DNA of 64,000 nt from Paraspadella gotoi (Eukaryota; Chaetognatha). A model generated the notes under the pieces. The model was not told where the DNA came from. It was given only the letters and a program-made list of their open reading frames with translations, and searched no databases. Location of the stretch: positions 29,426,852-29,490,851 of the forward strand of contig CM119265.1 in the NCBI GenBank assembly GCA_051294375.1, given 5' to 3'. Below, one piece after another: positions 35,797 to 59,639 of the stretch (positions within the stretch are counted from its first letter, which is position 1; every line of letters begins with the position of its first letter). The position numbers were made by a program, and so were the translations under genes.

Positions 35797-36489
35797 CTTT
35801 GGAAGAAGAGAAAAGAAAAGAAAAGAAAAGAAAAGAAAGAGGAAAGGAATGAAAAGAAAAAGAAAAGGAAAGAAAAGAAAAGAAAAGAAAGAGGACAGGA
35901 AAGAAAGGAAAAAAAAAGAAAGAGGAAAGAAAATAAAAGAAAAAGGAATGAAAAGAAAGAAAGAGAAAAAATAAAGAAAAGAAAAAGAAAAGAAAAGAAA
36001 AGAAAAGAAAAGAAAATAAAGAGGAAAGAAAAGAAAAGAAAAGAAAGAGAAAAAATAAAGAAATAGAAAACGGTAAGAAAAGAAAAGAAAAGAAAAGAAA
36101 AGAAAAGAAAAGAAAAGGAAAAAAAGCAAATTGAATTATTTTTTTATTACTTTTTGTTTTTTCTTTTAATATTTTTTTCAATCTAATGATTTTGGATAAA
36201 GTCTTTTTAGATAGTATTTGAGAAATTAAATGTAAAATATTTTTCGATGAATATTGTGTTTAAATGTAAATAAAAATATATATGTAGTACAACGTGCATG
36301 TATGTTAAAGAAAAAAATTGATTCAATGCGATTTTTAGTCGGATCTGCTTTCAGCAGATCCCGACTCTATAATTCACTTTGTCGGTCCGTCGGTCCGCCC
36401 CTTCAATATTGTCGGGCACTCACTTATATCATGTCAGAACATTAATTAGATAGAGATTACACATGGGAGTACAGGTACAGTATTTTTAT

Positions 36490-36535
36490 TTATGACTAAT
36501 ATTTCGATCCATTGGACAGATCATCTTCAGGGCCC
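36490..36535 (-). ncRNA. Hammerhead-like motif, degenerate
   Basis: The minus strand reads CTGAAGATGATC, a TGTCCAATG loop, GATC, then GAAATATTAGTC. A four-base stem lies between a CTGA...TGA box and GAAA, in the order of a hammerhead core, but the first box has three extra bases. Stems I and III are not evident by eye. Confidence 0.3.
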
Positions 36536-38454
36536 AATAAGTTAATAGACAGAGCAAAAAAAGAAGAGAGAGAGAGAGAGAGAGAGTGACCAAAATCAGG
36601 GATTAATCCCTCCACCCCCCCGCCCCTCCTCGTTTTTAAAGTCATCAAGAACAGGTTTCCAAACATGCGATGACTCTTAAAGAATGTCAGAATATCGAAT
36701 TATGATAAATTATGCAAAAACAAAACGATGTCCGTCCGTCCGTCTGTCTGTCTGTCTATTCGTCCGTCCGTTCGTCCGTCCGTCCGTCCGTCCCACCTTA
36801 GCAAAAAACACCAATTACTTGTGATTGGATGGTTGAATAGGAATAAAATTTTGTGTGTGGGTAGGGAAGTGTGTGATTGAGCTGGATACGAAGTTTTGAT
36901 GGAATCGTCCGAGTGGAAATGAGTTTAAATGGAAAAAAACAAAAAACCTCTTTCACTAATTGATTATGCTTCTTTTTCCTTTTATATTAAATATAAATGC
37001 AGGATGTATTAATAAATCAAATAATTAATCAATTAATTAATCAATTAGTCAATTAATTAATCAATAATTAATAAATCAGTCAATCAGTCAAGTCATTTGT
37101 TATCGACATTATTCTCATCGTCGTCATTGCTTTTATCGTGGTTAGTGACGAAAAGACCTAAAAACAAACATTTGGGATCAAATTAATTAATTGCCTAATT
37201 AATTAATTAACTTAAATTATTTAATTATTAATGAATTAATTACCGATAATGATCGTTGGCAGATCCGACATTGTTTGCTCAAACTTGTTTTGTCATAAAT
37301 GAAAGAACTGACTTTGTTATAATTTATTATCATTTCGTTTTTAATGATTGTAAATACTATATCATATTTTTTTCAGGATACACTGAGGTTTGATAATATT
37401 CACTTAATAACCGTTTCCTGTCAATTCCTTTTTGATCATATTGTTATTTTTTATTTACTAATATTGGGCGAAATCTTTCTCCTTTAAGCTTCAGTACGAG
37501 AACTCGCGGATCAACTCAATAAGTCACTTTTTGGTCGGTCGGTCGGTCGGGCGGTATGTTTGTCTGTCTGTCTGTCTGTCGGTCTGTCTGTTACTTTCTT
37601 TAACATTTATTTTCGGGTGATCACGTGACGTGTTCGACCTACATTGCATCGATATGATTTATTTTCAAACAAAAGGTACCGCTAGAAGTCGCTTAGATTG
37701 AGATTGTCTGTACGTTCACCTTACGATTATATTATATGATATTATATTTTATATTATGAAATTGGTACAACCAATATAAACATTATTATTATATTAACTT
37801 ACGATTAACTTCTTGCATCTGTGTTTTAACTGTGATTATTTGTTCACTGTACCGAGATCATTTATAACCGCGACCCTTGGCCAACCCTGACTCGTCTTTT
37901 TGAATAAATCGAAATCGAAAATCCAAAAATTCCTTACAGCAAAAATAAGAAAATTGCAACTGAATTTAAGCAGCAGACACAACATTACAATCTCTTAATC
38001 GATTTTAAACATTTGTAGAGCAACTTAAGTTATAGTTTATTGACATTAATTAATTTAATTAATTTAATTAATTAATTAGGAGCAGAAAAGAGAAAGAAAG
38101 GTTAAATGGTTAAGAGATGAAAACTAAACAAAGAGAGAACTGACCAAGTAAGAAAGTAAGAGGAAGATAGAGCCAGAGTCAGTCACCAGCTGTTTGTCCT
38201 GAGGCAACTAAATCTTTATAACCAAATTTTTTTTGCTTCACTAGTTTTATATTTAAATCGTTGATGTGATGTTTCGTTAATACAATTTGGTCATTTACGA
38301 TTACAATTCATATATTACGTTGACCACTTAGTTTGGTTATTGCAGAAATAAATATTACGTTATCTTTGCCACAAATGAATTCTTAATCAAATTGAGATAA
38401 AACTTAATCGGGATTTTGATTTTGACTCTAATCTTCTTCCTCTTCTTCTTCCTC

Positions 38455-38575
38455 CTCCTCCTCTTCCTCCTTCCATTATCTTTCCAATTGGCCCCTCCTC
38501 TTCCTCCTTCCATTATCTTTCCTCTTGGCCCCTCCTCTTCCTCCTTCCATTATCTTTCCTCTTCGCCCCTCCTCC
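38455..38575. repeat. 37-bp pyrimidine repeat, 3 copies
   Basis: Unit CCTCCTCTTCCTCCTTCCAT then TATCTTTCC(T/A)C/ATTGGCC, about 110 bp upstream of the dispanin start codon. It could influence the promoter, but that is conjecture. Confidence 0.8.
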
Positions 38576-38685
38576 TTTGAAAATCTTTTAAGATCTTTCC
38601 CTTAATATTGATTAAAAACTTGTCATAATTTACGTCAAAACTAAAATAAAATAAAACAACATCAAATAAAACAATACAATTCCAA

Positions 38686-39572
38686 ATGAGTTCGGACGAA
38701 GACGAGCCTGTGCCCGACTTGCCCTCCGCCCCTCAAACGATGCAGCGGGGGAAGGACGGGCAAGGCTCTGTCGGTAAGAGCACTCTCGGCAAAGGAAGCG
38801 TCGGGCATGGCAGCGTCGGGCATGGCAGCCTTCGCCGTGATCCCTTTGACGGGTCACGTGCGTCAGTGACTCCTTCAGAAGTTATCATCGCTCGAACGAA
38901 TCGAGGCTCAGTTCAAATTAAACAGGTCAGTTTATAATAGTCCATAAGCTGAATGTAGTAATAAAAAGTATTGTAAACTGTATTATAACTAAAGAGTTCT
39001 GACAAAACTAATGTTATGAATTAAATTTTAAACAATTTTTAAATAAACCGACCCTTTGTTTGTAGTCAGGCAGAAGAATCAAACTACAGGCGGTTTTGCC
39101 GGATCGTTTTACTTAAATAGGAATGCCAGGCACCGGGTTCGAACCCAAGACCTTTGGCTGAGTCAGAATATTTGCTTCCAGCTTTTATGTTTGAAGAAAA
39201 CCGCTGGGGAATTATGAAATCATTGTAAAGAATGCCTATGATATTTTAAAATCCCCCCAAAATACTTTCCAGGACAAATATTCATCGATGGCTTCCGTCA
39301 CTACAATTCAAGGACAAGAAAAACCACCTAATTACTTGACTCTCGCTCTCTTGTCCTTTATGTGCTGCAACTTTGTCCCTGGATCCTGCGCCATATACTT
39401 GTCCTTCGCCTCGGACAAGTGGTATAAATACGGAAATTTGGACAGAGCGAGAAAATTCGGAAATTTGGCTAAAATGGTTTCCATAGCAACGATGTTGATC
39501 GGTTTTGCCACTTACATAGTAGTCGCCGTTATGTTCGTTAAACATCCGGTACCCGCATTTTCGGGGATGTAA
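38686..39572 (+). CDS. Dispanin / CD225 family membrane protein (2 exons, 179 aa)
   Basis: Exons 38686-38925 and 39273-39572, joined in phase 0 by donor CAG|GTCAGT and acceptor ACTTTCCAG, ending in TAA. Residues 1-80 form a hydrophilic N-terminus with GSVGHGSVGHGS-type repeats and phospho-acceptor serines. The second exon carries the CD225 domain: a first hydrophobic segment NYLTLALLSFMCCNFVPGSC with the paired cysteines, a loop with ASDKWYKYGNLDRARKFGN, and a second membrane segment (MVSIATMLIGFATYIVVAVM). This double-membrane-segment fold is shared by IFITM, PRRT2 and SynDIG proteins, which act in membrane trafficking and fusion. Which of these it resembles functionally cannot be decided here. 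The start is the first ATG in an AT-rich leader (CCAAATGAG). The family assignment is firm. Confidence 0.88.
38950..39240 (-). repeat. Decayed SINE-like sequence in the dispanin intron
   Basis: CACCGGGTTCGAACCCAAGACC at 39127-39148 is a perfect Pol III B-box core (GGTTCGAACCC) in a tRNA-like setting. A box and body are unclear. Confidence 0.35.
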
Positions 39573-40830
39573 TTGGCGAGAATTGTAATAGATTTTGTCT
39601 CGATATTTATACAATATTGTACGATACTTGAAATACGCGAATTTCAATGAAAAAATATGTCGATGCTGTATATTTTAAGTTATTTTTTTTATTTTAAATT
39701 AAAAGTTAATCAATCAGAAAAAAATTGATAAGAATTTTAGTTAGTTCAACTCTAAAGTCTGAACATATATGGTTATCATTTAATTTGTATTATCTGCTAC
39801 CATTTTAACATTTAAATGCTATACATGCGTAGTTAGGATTTCTGCTTTACGTATTGTAACGTATTCAGCAGTTAATATCAGATATATCAGCAACCTGTAG
39901 ATTGAAAAATAAAAAAGAAGTGATAAAATAAAAAAAGCGAAAAAATGATAAAAAAGGATAAAAAAGTGATAAAATGATAAAGAAGTGATAAAATGATAAA
40001 AAAATAATAAAGAAGTGATAAAATGATAAAAATGATAAAGAAGTGATAAAATGAAAAAAAAATATAACTTACGGCGTGAATTCGTTTCAAGTTGAATGAA
40101 GAAGGTTGACGATTGATCAAAGGCGCTGACATTTTATGTGTTATTAAAATTAACATATGTAGTTTATTACCATAAGATTAATCTATTTTCCTTTAATCTT
40201 GTTGCTTGAGACTTTTTAAATTTGATTATTACGATATATATATTTTTTGGTTCCATTTAAATATAAATGAAGTTTTACTGCTTAAATTACTTTATGTCTT
40301 AAATTACTTCATAGTCGTGAATCGAGTAAAAGTGATTTTTTGTTATCATTTTATCATATATTTTCATGATAGCGCATGCGTATTGTGTCAAATCTAAATA
40401 ATTTTCTTTTTAATTTCAAATAGTTTTTTTTTCAAGTTTTTTGTTGTTTTTTTTTTTGGTATTAAAACTTAAACGCATAAATGAAAAGCGTTAGAAACCT
40501 GAAATTTAAAATATAAAAATTTAAGTTAAAAATTATTTTCTTTTTTTAATTTTGTTATTCAAAGAATTTTTGAAGGAGAAAATTTGTCTGTCATGAACAC
40601 GACGACGACGACGACGACGACGACGACGTCATGCAAGTCAAAATCCGGGAACCAAAGATACAAAAATTCTTGCAGAGAGAGAGAGAGAGNNNNNNNNNNA
40701 GAGAGAGAGACGCCAAAAAAGGAAAGAGTCTACATTTCCTCCCAGTTGATGACGTCACGAAAAAGGAAAAAGAAAAGAAAAGGAAATATTTTTTGATTTT
40801 TTGGTAGAAGAGAAAGACAATGTCCGCACG

Positions 40831-40884
<54 letters not shown>

Positions 40885-41800
40885 TTCCTCTGCTATATGA
40901 AAAATGATGACGAAAGAAAAGCATGAAAAGCCCAGTGAAAAAAAGAAAAAAAAAGAAAAAAAAAGAAGAAAAAAGAAGAAAAAAACAAGAAAAAACAAGA
41001 AAAAACAAGAAAAAACACGTGTTTCTTTAGCGCGTGATGGGATTTTTTTTCATGGGAAAACATTATCATGAAAATTGCACAAAAAAGTTTGAGCAAACAA
41101 AGCCGGATCTGTCCACCATAACTAATTAAGAGGTAAGATTCTATTTAAATGATAAGTTATGATTAATCCTATAATTCGTTTTTTATAATTTGTACAATTT
41201 ATTTTATATATTTATAATATTTTTTTAAACCTTTATAGCCTCCTCAAAATAATTTAAAAAAGGGCAAAATTCAGCATTTTTTTTTCATTTAAACTGATTT
41301 TCACTAAGACGATTCCATCGAAAATTAATTTCCCGTTTACTGACACACTTTTTACACTCAAACACAACTTTTCAAGTAAATCGTGTCATCCACTAATGAG
41401 TAATTGGCGATTAAAACTAAGGGCGGTTTGCGAACGGACAGACAGACAGACAGACAGACTTTCAGACATTGTTTTTTTTTTTTTTGCATATTTTATTATA
41501 TTTTGATATTCTCAAGACAAGACTTTGGGGAGGGACCGACAGACCGACAGACCGACTAAGTCGATTATAGAAACTGAATCTGCTCAAACGGATCCGGGAG
41601 GGAGGAAGGGAGGAAAGGAGAGAGGGAAGGAAGGGAGGGAGGAAGAGAAGGAGGGAGGAAGGAAGGAAGGGAGAAAAGGAGAGAGGGAAGGAAGGGAGGG
41701 AGGAAGAGAAGGAGGGAAGAAGGAAGGAAGGGAGGAAGCCAGGATGGGAGGGAGGAAGGGAGGGAGGAAGAGGTAGGAGAGGAGAAATATGAAGGGGGAG
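39573..41800. other. Intergenic region between dispanin and Cav2 genes
   Basis: Holds the dispanin 3' UTR without an obvious AATAAA, an (AAAAATGATAAAGAAGTGAT)-type array at 39900-40070, (ACG)n at 40599-40627, (GA)n/(CT)n around a 10-N run (40690-40699) and at 40836-40885, an A-rich AAGAAAAAAC array (40930-41020), a TGTC/GACA tract (41440-41465), and a GGAGGGAAGG purine tract (41600-41780). No gene is seen. Confidence 0.6.
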
Positions 41801-41819
41801 AGGGAAAAGGAGAGGAGGA

Positions 41820-43510
41820 TTTTGGAGGAGGAAGGGAGAATAAAGAGAAGAAAAAGAAAAGAAAATAAAGAAAATAAAGGAAAAGGAGAGGGAGATATTA
41901 GAAAAGGGAAGGAGAAGAAAGAGAAAAAAAAGAAAAGAAAATAAAAGAAAATAAAGGAAAAGGAGAGGAGATATTAGAAAAGGGAAGGGAGAGAAAAGAG
42001 AGAAAAAAAAAGAAAATAAAAGAAAATAAAGGAAAAGGAGAGGGAGATATTAGAAAGGGAAGGGAGAAAGAGAAGAAAAAAAAAAAGAAAATAAAAGAAA
42101 ATAAAGGAAAGGAGAGGGAGATATTAGAAAAGGGAAGGGAGAATAAAGAGAAGAAAAAAGAAAAGAAAATAAAAGAAAATAAAGGAAAAGGAGAGGGAGA
42201 TATTAGAAAAGGGAAGGGAGAAGAAAGAGAAAAAAAAGAAAAGAAAATAAAAGAAAATAAAGGAAAAGGAGAGGGAGATATTAGAAAAAGGGAAGGGAAT
42301 AAAGAGAAGAAAAAAGAAAAGAAAATAAAAGAAAATAAAGGAAAAGGAGAGGGAGATATTAGAAAAGGGAAGGAAGAAGAAAGAGAAGAAAAAAGAAAAG
42401 AAAATAAAAAGAAAATAAAGGAAAAGGAGAGGGAGATATTAGAAAAGGGAAGGAGAGAAGAAAGAGAAGAAAAAAGAAAAGAAAATAAAAGAAAATAAAG
42501 GAAAAGGAGAGGGAGATATTAGAAAAGGGAAGGAAGAAGAAAGAGAAGAAAAAGAAAAGAAAATAAAAGAAAATAAGGAAAAGGAGAGGGAGATAGAAAA
42601 GGGAAGGGAAAGAAAAGAGAAGAAAAAAGAAAAGAAAATAAAAAGAAAATAAAGGAAAAGGGAGAGGAGATATTAGAAAAGGGAGAATAAAGAGAAGAAA
42701 AAAAAAAGAAAATAAAAGAAAATAAAGGAAAAGGAGAGGGAGATATTAGAAAAGGGAAGGGAGAAGAAAGAGAAGAAAAAAGAAAAGAAAATAAAAGAAA
42801 ATAAAGGAAAAGGAGAGGGAGATATTAGAAAAGGGAAGGGAGAAGAAAGAGAAGAAAAAAGAAAAGAAAATAAAAGAAAATAAAGGAAAAGGAGAGGGAG
42901 ATATTAAAAAAGGGAAGGGAATAAAGAGAAGAAAAAAGAAAAGAAAATAAAAAGAAAATAAAGGAAAGGAGAGGGAGATATTAGAAAAGGGAGGAAGAGA
43001 AAGAGAAGAAAAAAAAGAAAATAAAAAGAAAATAAAGGAAAAGGAGGGGAGATATTAGAAAAGGGAAGGAGAAGAAAGAGAAGAAAAAAAAAGAAAATAA
43101 AAGAAAATAAGGAAAAGGAGAGGGAGATATTAGAAAAGGGAAGGAGAGAAAAAGAGAAGAAAAAAAAAGAAAATAAAAGAAAATAAGGAAAAGGAGAGGG
43201 AGAATATGAAAAGGGAAGGGAGAAGAAAAGAGAAAAAAAAGAAAAGAAAATAAAAGAAAATAAAGGAAAAGGGAGGGAGATATTAGAAAAGGGAAGGGAG
43301 AAGAAAAGAAGAAAAAAGAAAAGAAAATAAAAGAAAATAAAGGAAAAGGAGAGGAGATATTAGAAAAGGGAAGGAAAGAAGAAAGAGAAGAAAAAGAAAA
43401 GAAAATAAAAGGAAAAGTAAAGAGAAAAGGAGGAGGAGATATTAGAAAAGGGAAGGGGAGAAGAAAGAGAAGAAAAAAGAAAAGAAAATAAAGAAAATAA
43501 AGGAAAGGAG
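41820..43510. repeat. ~78-bp purine minisatellite, about 21 copies
   Basis: Each unit contains GGAGATATTAGAAAAGGGAA, then GAGAAGAAAGAGAAG, AAAAAGAAAAG and AAAATAAAAGAAAATAAAGG. The marker GATATTAGAAAAGGG recurs every 75-80 bases from about 41894 to 43440. Units differ mostly by A- or G-run length, so it is hard to tell real variation from base-calling error. It ends about 300 bp from the Cav2 stop codon. Confidence 0.92.
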
Positions 43511-43566
43511 ACTCCGTCGCAAATTGCACCGACGGAAAAGAGAAAAGTTAATTGCAAAGAAACACG

Positions 43567-43572
<6 letters not shown>

Positions 43573-43626
<54 letters not shown>

Positions 43627-43640
43627 GAGAGAGAGAGAGA
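43573..43640. repeat. (GA)n microsatellite
   Basis: Nearly pure GA for about 60 bp in the presumed Cav2 3' UTR or downstream region. Confidence 0.9.
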
Positions 43641-43815
43641 ACAAGAATAGGGTTTAAAGATGAACTGGGTTCAGGGTGAACAAACAGGATCAAAAAAATT
43701 GCATCAATTCAAATGAATCAAAAATGAATCACGAACGAACTTAAGTAAACATCACAATATCACGAATGAAAGTTGATAATCACGAAATGAGTGATGATAT
43801 TCATAACAAATTCTA

Positions 43816-56039
<12,224 letters not shown>

Positions 56040-56577
56040 CTATTGGGTAAATGGTGATTAAATTTTAACCAGATTTCTTTAAAACAGTTAAAGCTTAGGA
56101 ATTAGCAGTATTCGACGTAAAACACGTAAACAAAAAGAAATCAAATCTGAATCCAATATTACTATGTATTATTGATTAAAAAAAAGCGTTTTCAAAAAAT
56201 TTTGTTGAATATCCTTGAAGGCAGAAACGAGGCAGAAACGTTACTCCAAATTGACGTAAATCAGTTGGCGTAATCAAATATTTTAAAGTCAAACTTGGAA
56301 TTAACGATTAAGTACACTTCGTTAGGCTTAATATAAGGTTTAAAACCATTGAATGAAAGAAAATCAGTTATTTTTAAAATTTTTGTGCAATACCTATAAA
56401 AGCTTTGAATTTTTTTATTTTAATTTATAATATAAAATAAAGTTTTTAAATATTAAATAAATTTAGGAACAGCAGACACCCTGACACCCTCTCAAACTCT
56501 GACCTGCACCCACGACGCCTCCAATCGATCGTCGACTTCTGGAAAATTCCTTGGAGACAAAAGGACGAAACTGAATG

Positions 56578-58160
56578 TCAGAGGAGAAGGCAGCCATTGC
56601 TTTGGCGATGGCTGGCCAGAGCCTCTCGTGCCACGTCGGCTATGGAATGCCCCGAAAGGCAGAGCTCATCGAGTTCGTAATGTGACGGGTTGGAGATCGT
56701 GGAAGAATCTTCAAGAACCAAATCTGTCGTTGTAAAGCCAATAATGACATGGTTCATGTCAGACCACATGGTCACAGCCTCCGTTGTGACTCTGCAATGG
56801 ATTCGCTTTCCGAATTTCGTTCCTCAATCAAAATTGAATTCGATTCCAGACTAAATCTCACTGGTTGTGAATTTTGAAGTGAATTGAAGCGATTGTTCGT
56901 CGTCGCGTCGTCGTCGTCGTCGTTGTTTTCTTTTGTCTTTGAAGAGGATGATGATGATGATATGATGATGGATGATTGATGATGATGATGATGATTATGA
57001 GCAAAAGGTTTAACCAAATTCGGCTTAAGTTTGTTGAGGAGAAATGTTCTTTTTCATCAAGCTGTTCTTCGATTTGTTCATCAAGCTGTTCATCAAGCTG
57101 TTTATCGAGTTGTTCATCAAGCTGGTCATAACAGCTGTTCATCATGTTGTTCATTAAGCTGTTCATCAAGCTGTTCATCAAGCTGTTCATCAAGTTGGCA
57201 TCAAGTTGTTCATCAAGCTCTGCTATTTACAACTCGCCGAATCCTGGACCATCCAGTCCCGGCACAAAAGCTTGGTTGTTCATGCAATCGAAATTTGCTT
57301 GGAGGTCTAATGGATATTTTGCATTGTTGGTTTTCGATGGGAAATGTGAACGAGGATTTGAAGTCGTGTTGTGACTTTTGGTCTTTAATTGTGAATTGTG
57401 AGACAAAAAAGAATCTTGCAGATGGTCGAATCCTGTCAGCGATTCTGTGAAGGAAGGAGATTGCGTCGATGTTGAGGTTTGATCCAGAAGTGAATTGATC
57501 AGTGAGACTGGTGAATCGCTTTTCAGTTGTGAGTTATCGGGTGAGAGATTCGCTTCACATGAGGAAGAAGAAGTTTGTCTCTCGTGTGAATTCACATTTA
57601 GCGTCGATGGTGAGTGAGCAGTTAAAGGCGTAGAAGGCGATATATTCCGTGAAGACTTCTCTTGCGGTTGTGGATCGTGTTTTGAGTGGGAATCTTTCAC
57701 AAGTGAAGAATCCATTTTGGAGAAAGAGTTAAACTTGGGTTGAGTCGCGTTAAGTTTATCAGCGAATAGATTTTGGTGAGGAAGATAAATTTCGTTGTCC
57801 TCGTCGTCGTCGTCGTCGTTGTCATCTTTGTCGTCATCATTGTCGTCGTCGTCGTCGTTGTCGTCGGCAGATTTGACAATATCATCTCTAAACGAAATCG
57901 AATTTTGACTTCGATTTACATTTTTGTCAGCAATTTCGTCTGAACTGCAATGTGATCTGCAATGTGAACTTCCATCTGATCTCTCACCCAAAACTCCATG
58001 ACTGACGCTACAGTCGCCGTCAGCAAGTTTGTTTACGATCACGACGCCGCAGCCTCCGCCGCAGCCGCAGCCGCAGCCGTCAAAAGACACGTTTCTTTTG
58101 TCACTTAAAAGTTCGTCCGCTCCTCTTCCTCCTCTTATCTGCTCTCCTCCTTCGTCTCCC
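56578..58160 (-). CDS. Candidate low-complexity protein gene, frames broken
   Basis: Three adjoining minus-strand frames look coding but do not join. (1) From an in-frame TGA near 58190 to TAA at 57227: no ATG near the start; Asp/Asn run from GAC/GAT repeats, then Ser/Thr/Asn-rich sequence (IYLPHQNLFADKLNATQPKF). (2) The same frame continues past the TAA with 4-residue repeats LDEQ or LMNS, two readings of one 12-bp repeat (57060-57220). (3) 56772-57040, His/Ser/Asn/Asp-rich (FSLESNSILIEERNSESESI), and 56578-56790, encoding MNHVIIGFTTTDLVLEDSST and ending HRQSNGCLLL before a stop. The last part is not low-complexity and reads like a real C-terminus. I do not recognise the family. Indels or short introns could explain the breaks. 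It lies about 540 bp upstream of the Cav2 exon on the same strand, so a link to the missing Cav2 5' exons cannot be excluded. Confidence 0.4.
57060..57225. repeat. 12-bp tandem repeat (TTGATGAACAGC on minus strand)
   Basis: About a dozen imperfect units; the plus strand reads GTTCATCAAGCT. Coding potential is discussed under the candidate gene at 56578-58160. Confidence 0.85.
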
Positions 58161-58199
58161 TGACACCTTCTTTGTCTCTCTCCCTCTCTGTCATCTCAT

Positions 58200-58660
58200 C
58201 TCGTCCTTTTTCGTTGACTCTATCTCTATCGCTTTTCTCTGCGCGTTCTCGTCCCTTCACCGACTCCCTCTCTATCTCTTTCAGCTTTTTGAAAATTCCG
58301 TGATGTTGAGATTCGATTTCAAAATTCCATTCGTTGATTTTAATTCGAAAAAAGGAAAATGTTTCCCTTAATCGTTGTTGTGTCGTCGTCGTCGGTCGTA
58401 GTCGTCGTTCGTCGTTGTCCTCGTCGTCGTCTTCTTTTTCGTCGTCGTCTTCCTCTTGCGAGATTCAATCCAATTCTTCTTCTCCATCGAAACTAAAAAT
58501 GAGGAAGAAGAATTGTCGTCGTTGTCGTCGTTGTCGTCGTTGTCTTCCTCTTTAGGATTCATTAAGACTTTATCGTTCTGGCTGTCGTCGTGCGTCGTCG
58601 TCGTCGTCGTCGTCCGCTACGCAAATGTTTACCTTTTGACTCGCGGGTTTCAACGAAAAT
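58200..58660. repeat. (GTC)n-rich trinucleotide tracts
   Basis: Several GTCGTC runs (58380-58450, 58515-58545, 58585-58615) generate Ser/Val/Arg-rich frames on either strand. No independent gene evidence. Confidence 0.6.
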
Positions 58661-58939
58661 TCTAGATATTTGGGGCGGGTCACGTGAACAATCACGTGTC
58701 AATAACCGTGAACAGATAAAGGATGACGTCACGTGGATTAAAAAGTTGATTCTCGATAAATGAAATCGTGCCATCGGATTACCATTTTCTTTCCATCATG
58801 TCATAGTGGCAGACTGTCATCGTTTTCATAGCAAGTGATAAAAAAAAAAATATCTTGTCTCTTTTATATTAATTCCAATTTTTTAATTATTTTTTTTAAT
58901 TTGACTTTGAAATCGATTCGCTCTACTAGGAAATTCAAT

Positions 58940-59045
58940 TGTCATGCGATGAGCCGATGCAAAACCAGATGTCATGCGATGATAAAACCAGGTGGTCATG
59001 CGATGATTAAACCGGTCCCTAGAAATTAATTGTCATGCGAGACAA
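58940..59045. repeat. Short spaced repeat TTGTCATGCGATGA
   Basis: Four occurrences of TGTCATGCGA(TGA) (about 58941, 58971, 58995, 59031) separated by variable AAACCAG-type spacers. Confidence 0.6.
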
Positions 59046-59199
59046 TGTGGAAAGTGGGTGACGCGAATCTTAAAGAAACCAGCCACGTTGAGTCTCCTGT
59101 AAATCTTAAGCTCCGTGTCACGCTTAGAGTTAGACCGTAACCGTACTCATTTGGCCACGCCACTTAATCCTCCCTTTTGTCAAAGATCCTTTGTCTTTG

Positions 59200-59440
59200 G
59201 CGAAGACATTTACGGCGAGAAGGATTTCGTTCCTTTTACGGCGAATTCCGTCGTTTGGCGAGAAGGAGTTTCGTCCTTTTACGGCGAATTCGTCGTTGGC
59301 GAGAAGGAAGTTTCGTCCTTTTACGGCGAATTCGTCGTTGGCGAGGTAAGGAGTTTCACGATTTCGGTCTTTTTACGGCGAATTCGTCGTTGGCTGAGAA
59401 GGAGTTTCGTCCTTTTACGGCGAATTCGTCGTTGGCGTCT
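59200..59440. repeat. ~42-bp tandem repeat, 5 copies
   Basis: Unit GAGTTTCGTCCTTTTACGGC then GAATTCGTCGTTGGCGAGAAG. The length is not a multiple of three in every copy, so no single frame is maintained. Confidence 0.88.
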
Positions 59441-59639
59441 GAACTAAATTCGGTTCCGGCGACTGAAGTTCGGTTTACTTGTTGTTGTTGTTGTTTTTAA
59501 ATTTAAGGAGCTTAATTTAGACTATAAGTTGGTGTAGTTATTGTAAAATTAAGAGATTGAGATATTAATTCAAAGTAACTAAAAAAATTGAAGTGTTTTG
59601 TATTAGACAGATATAATTAAAAATGGATCAGTATTATTG

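Larger units (their letters stand above)
35800..38685. other. Divergent intergenic region (NME8/9-like and dispanin)
   Basis: 35815-36120 is (AAAAG)n-rich. 36340-36420 carries the TCAGCAGATCCCGACTC repeat also found at 32280. 36480-36545 holds a hammerhead-like motif. 36720-36800 and 37530-37600 are TGTCCGTCC/GGTCGGTCGG repeats. 38455-38575 is a three-copy 37-bp repeat. The missing first exon of the NME8/9-like gene should lie here, but I could not place it. Confidence 0.5.

Noticed and set aside
37130-37275. Minus-strand two-exon mini-ORF (MSDLPTIIIG joined to LFVTNHDKSNDDDENNVDNK) with good splice signals and matching phase
   Set aside because: The first half is repeated in mutated, non-coding form at about 41085-41130, so it belongs to an interspersed repeat. 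30 residues without homology are not enough.
42981-43529. 180-residue Phe/Ser-rich minus-strand frame resembling a membrane protein
   Set aside because: Produced by the T-rich complement of the 78-bp minisatellite. Similar artefacts are at 31536-32078 and 35716-36181.
58940-59045. Spaced repeat as a CRISPR-like array
   Set aside because: Four short, imperfect repeats with spacers of unequal length in an animal genome, and no cas genes. A local tandem duplication explains it.
59115-59500. Repeat-protein-like frames over the 42-bp array
   Set aside because: Unit length varies and the frame changes within the array; no start context, splice sites or conserved residues.
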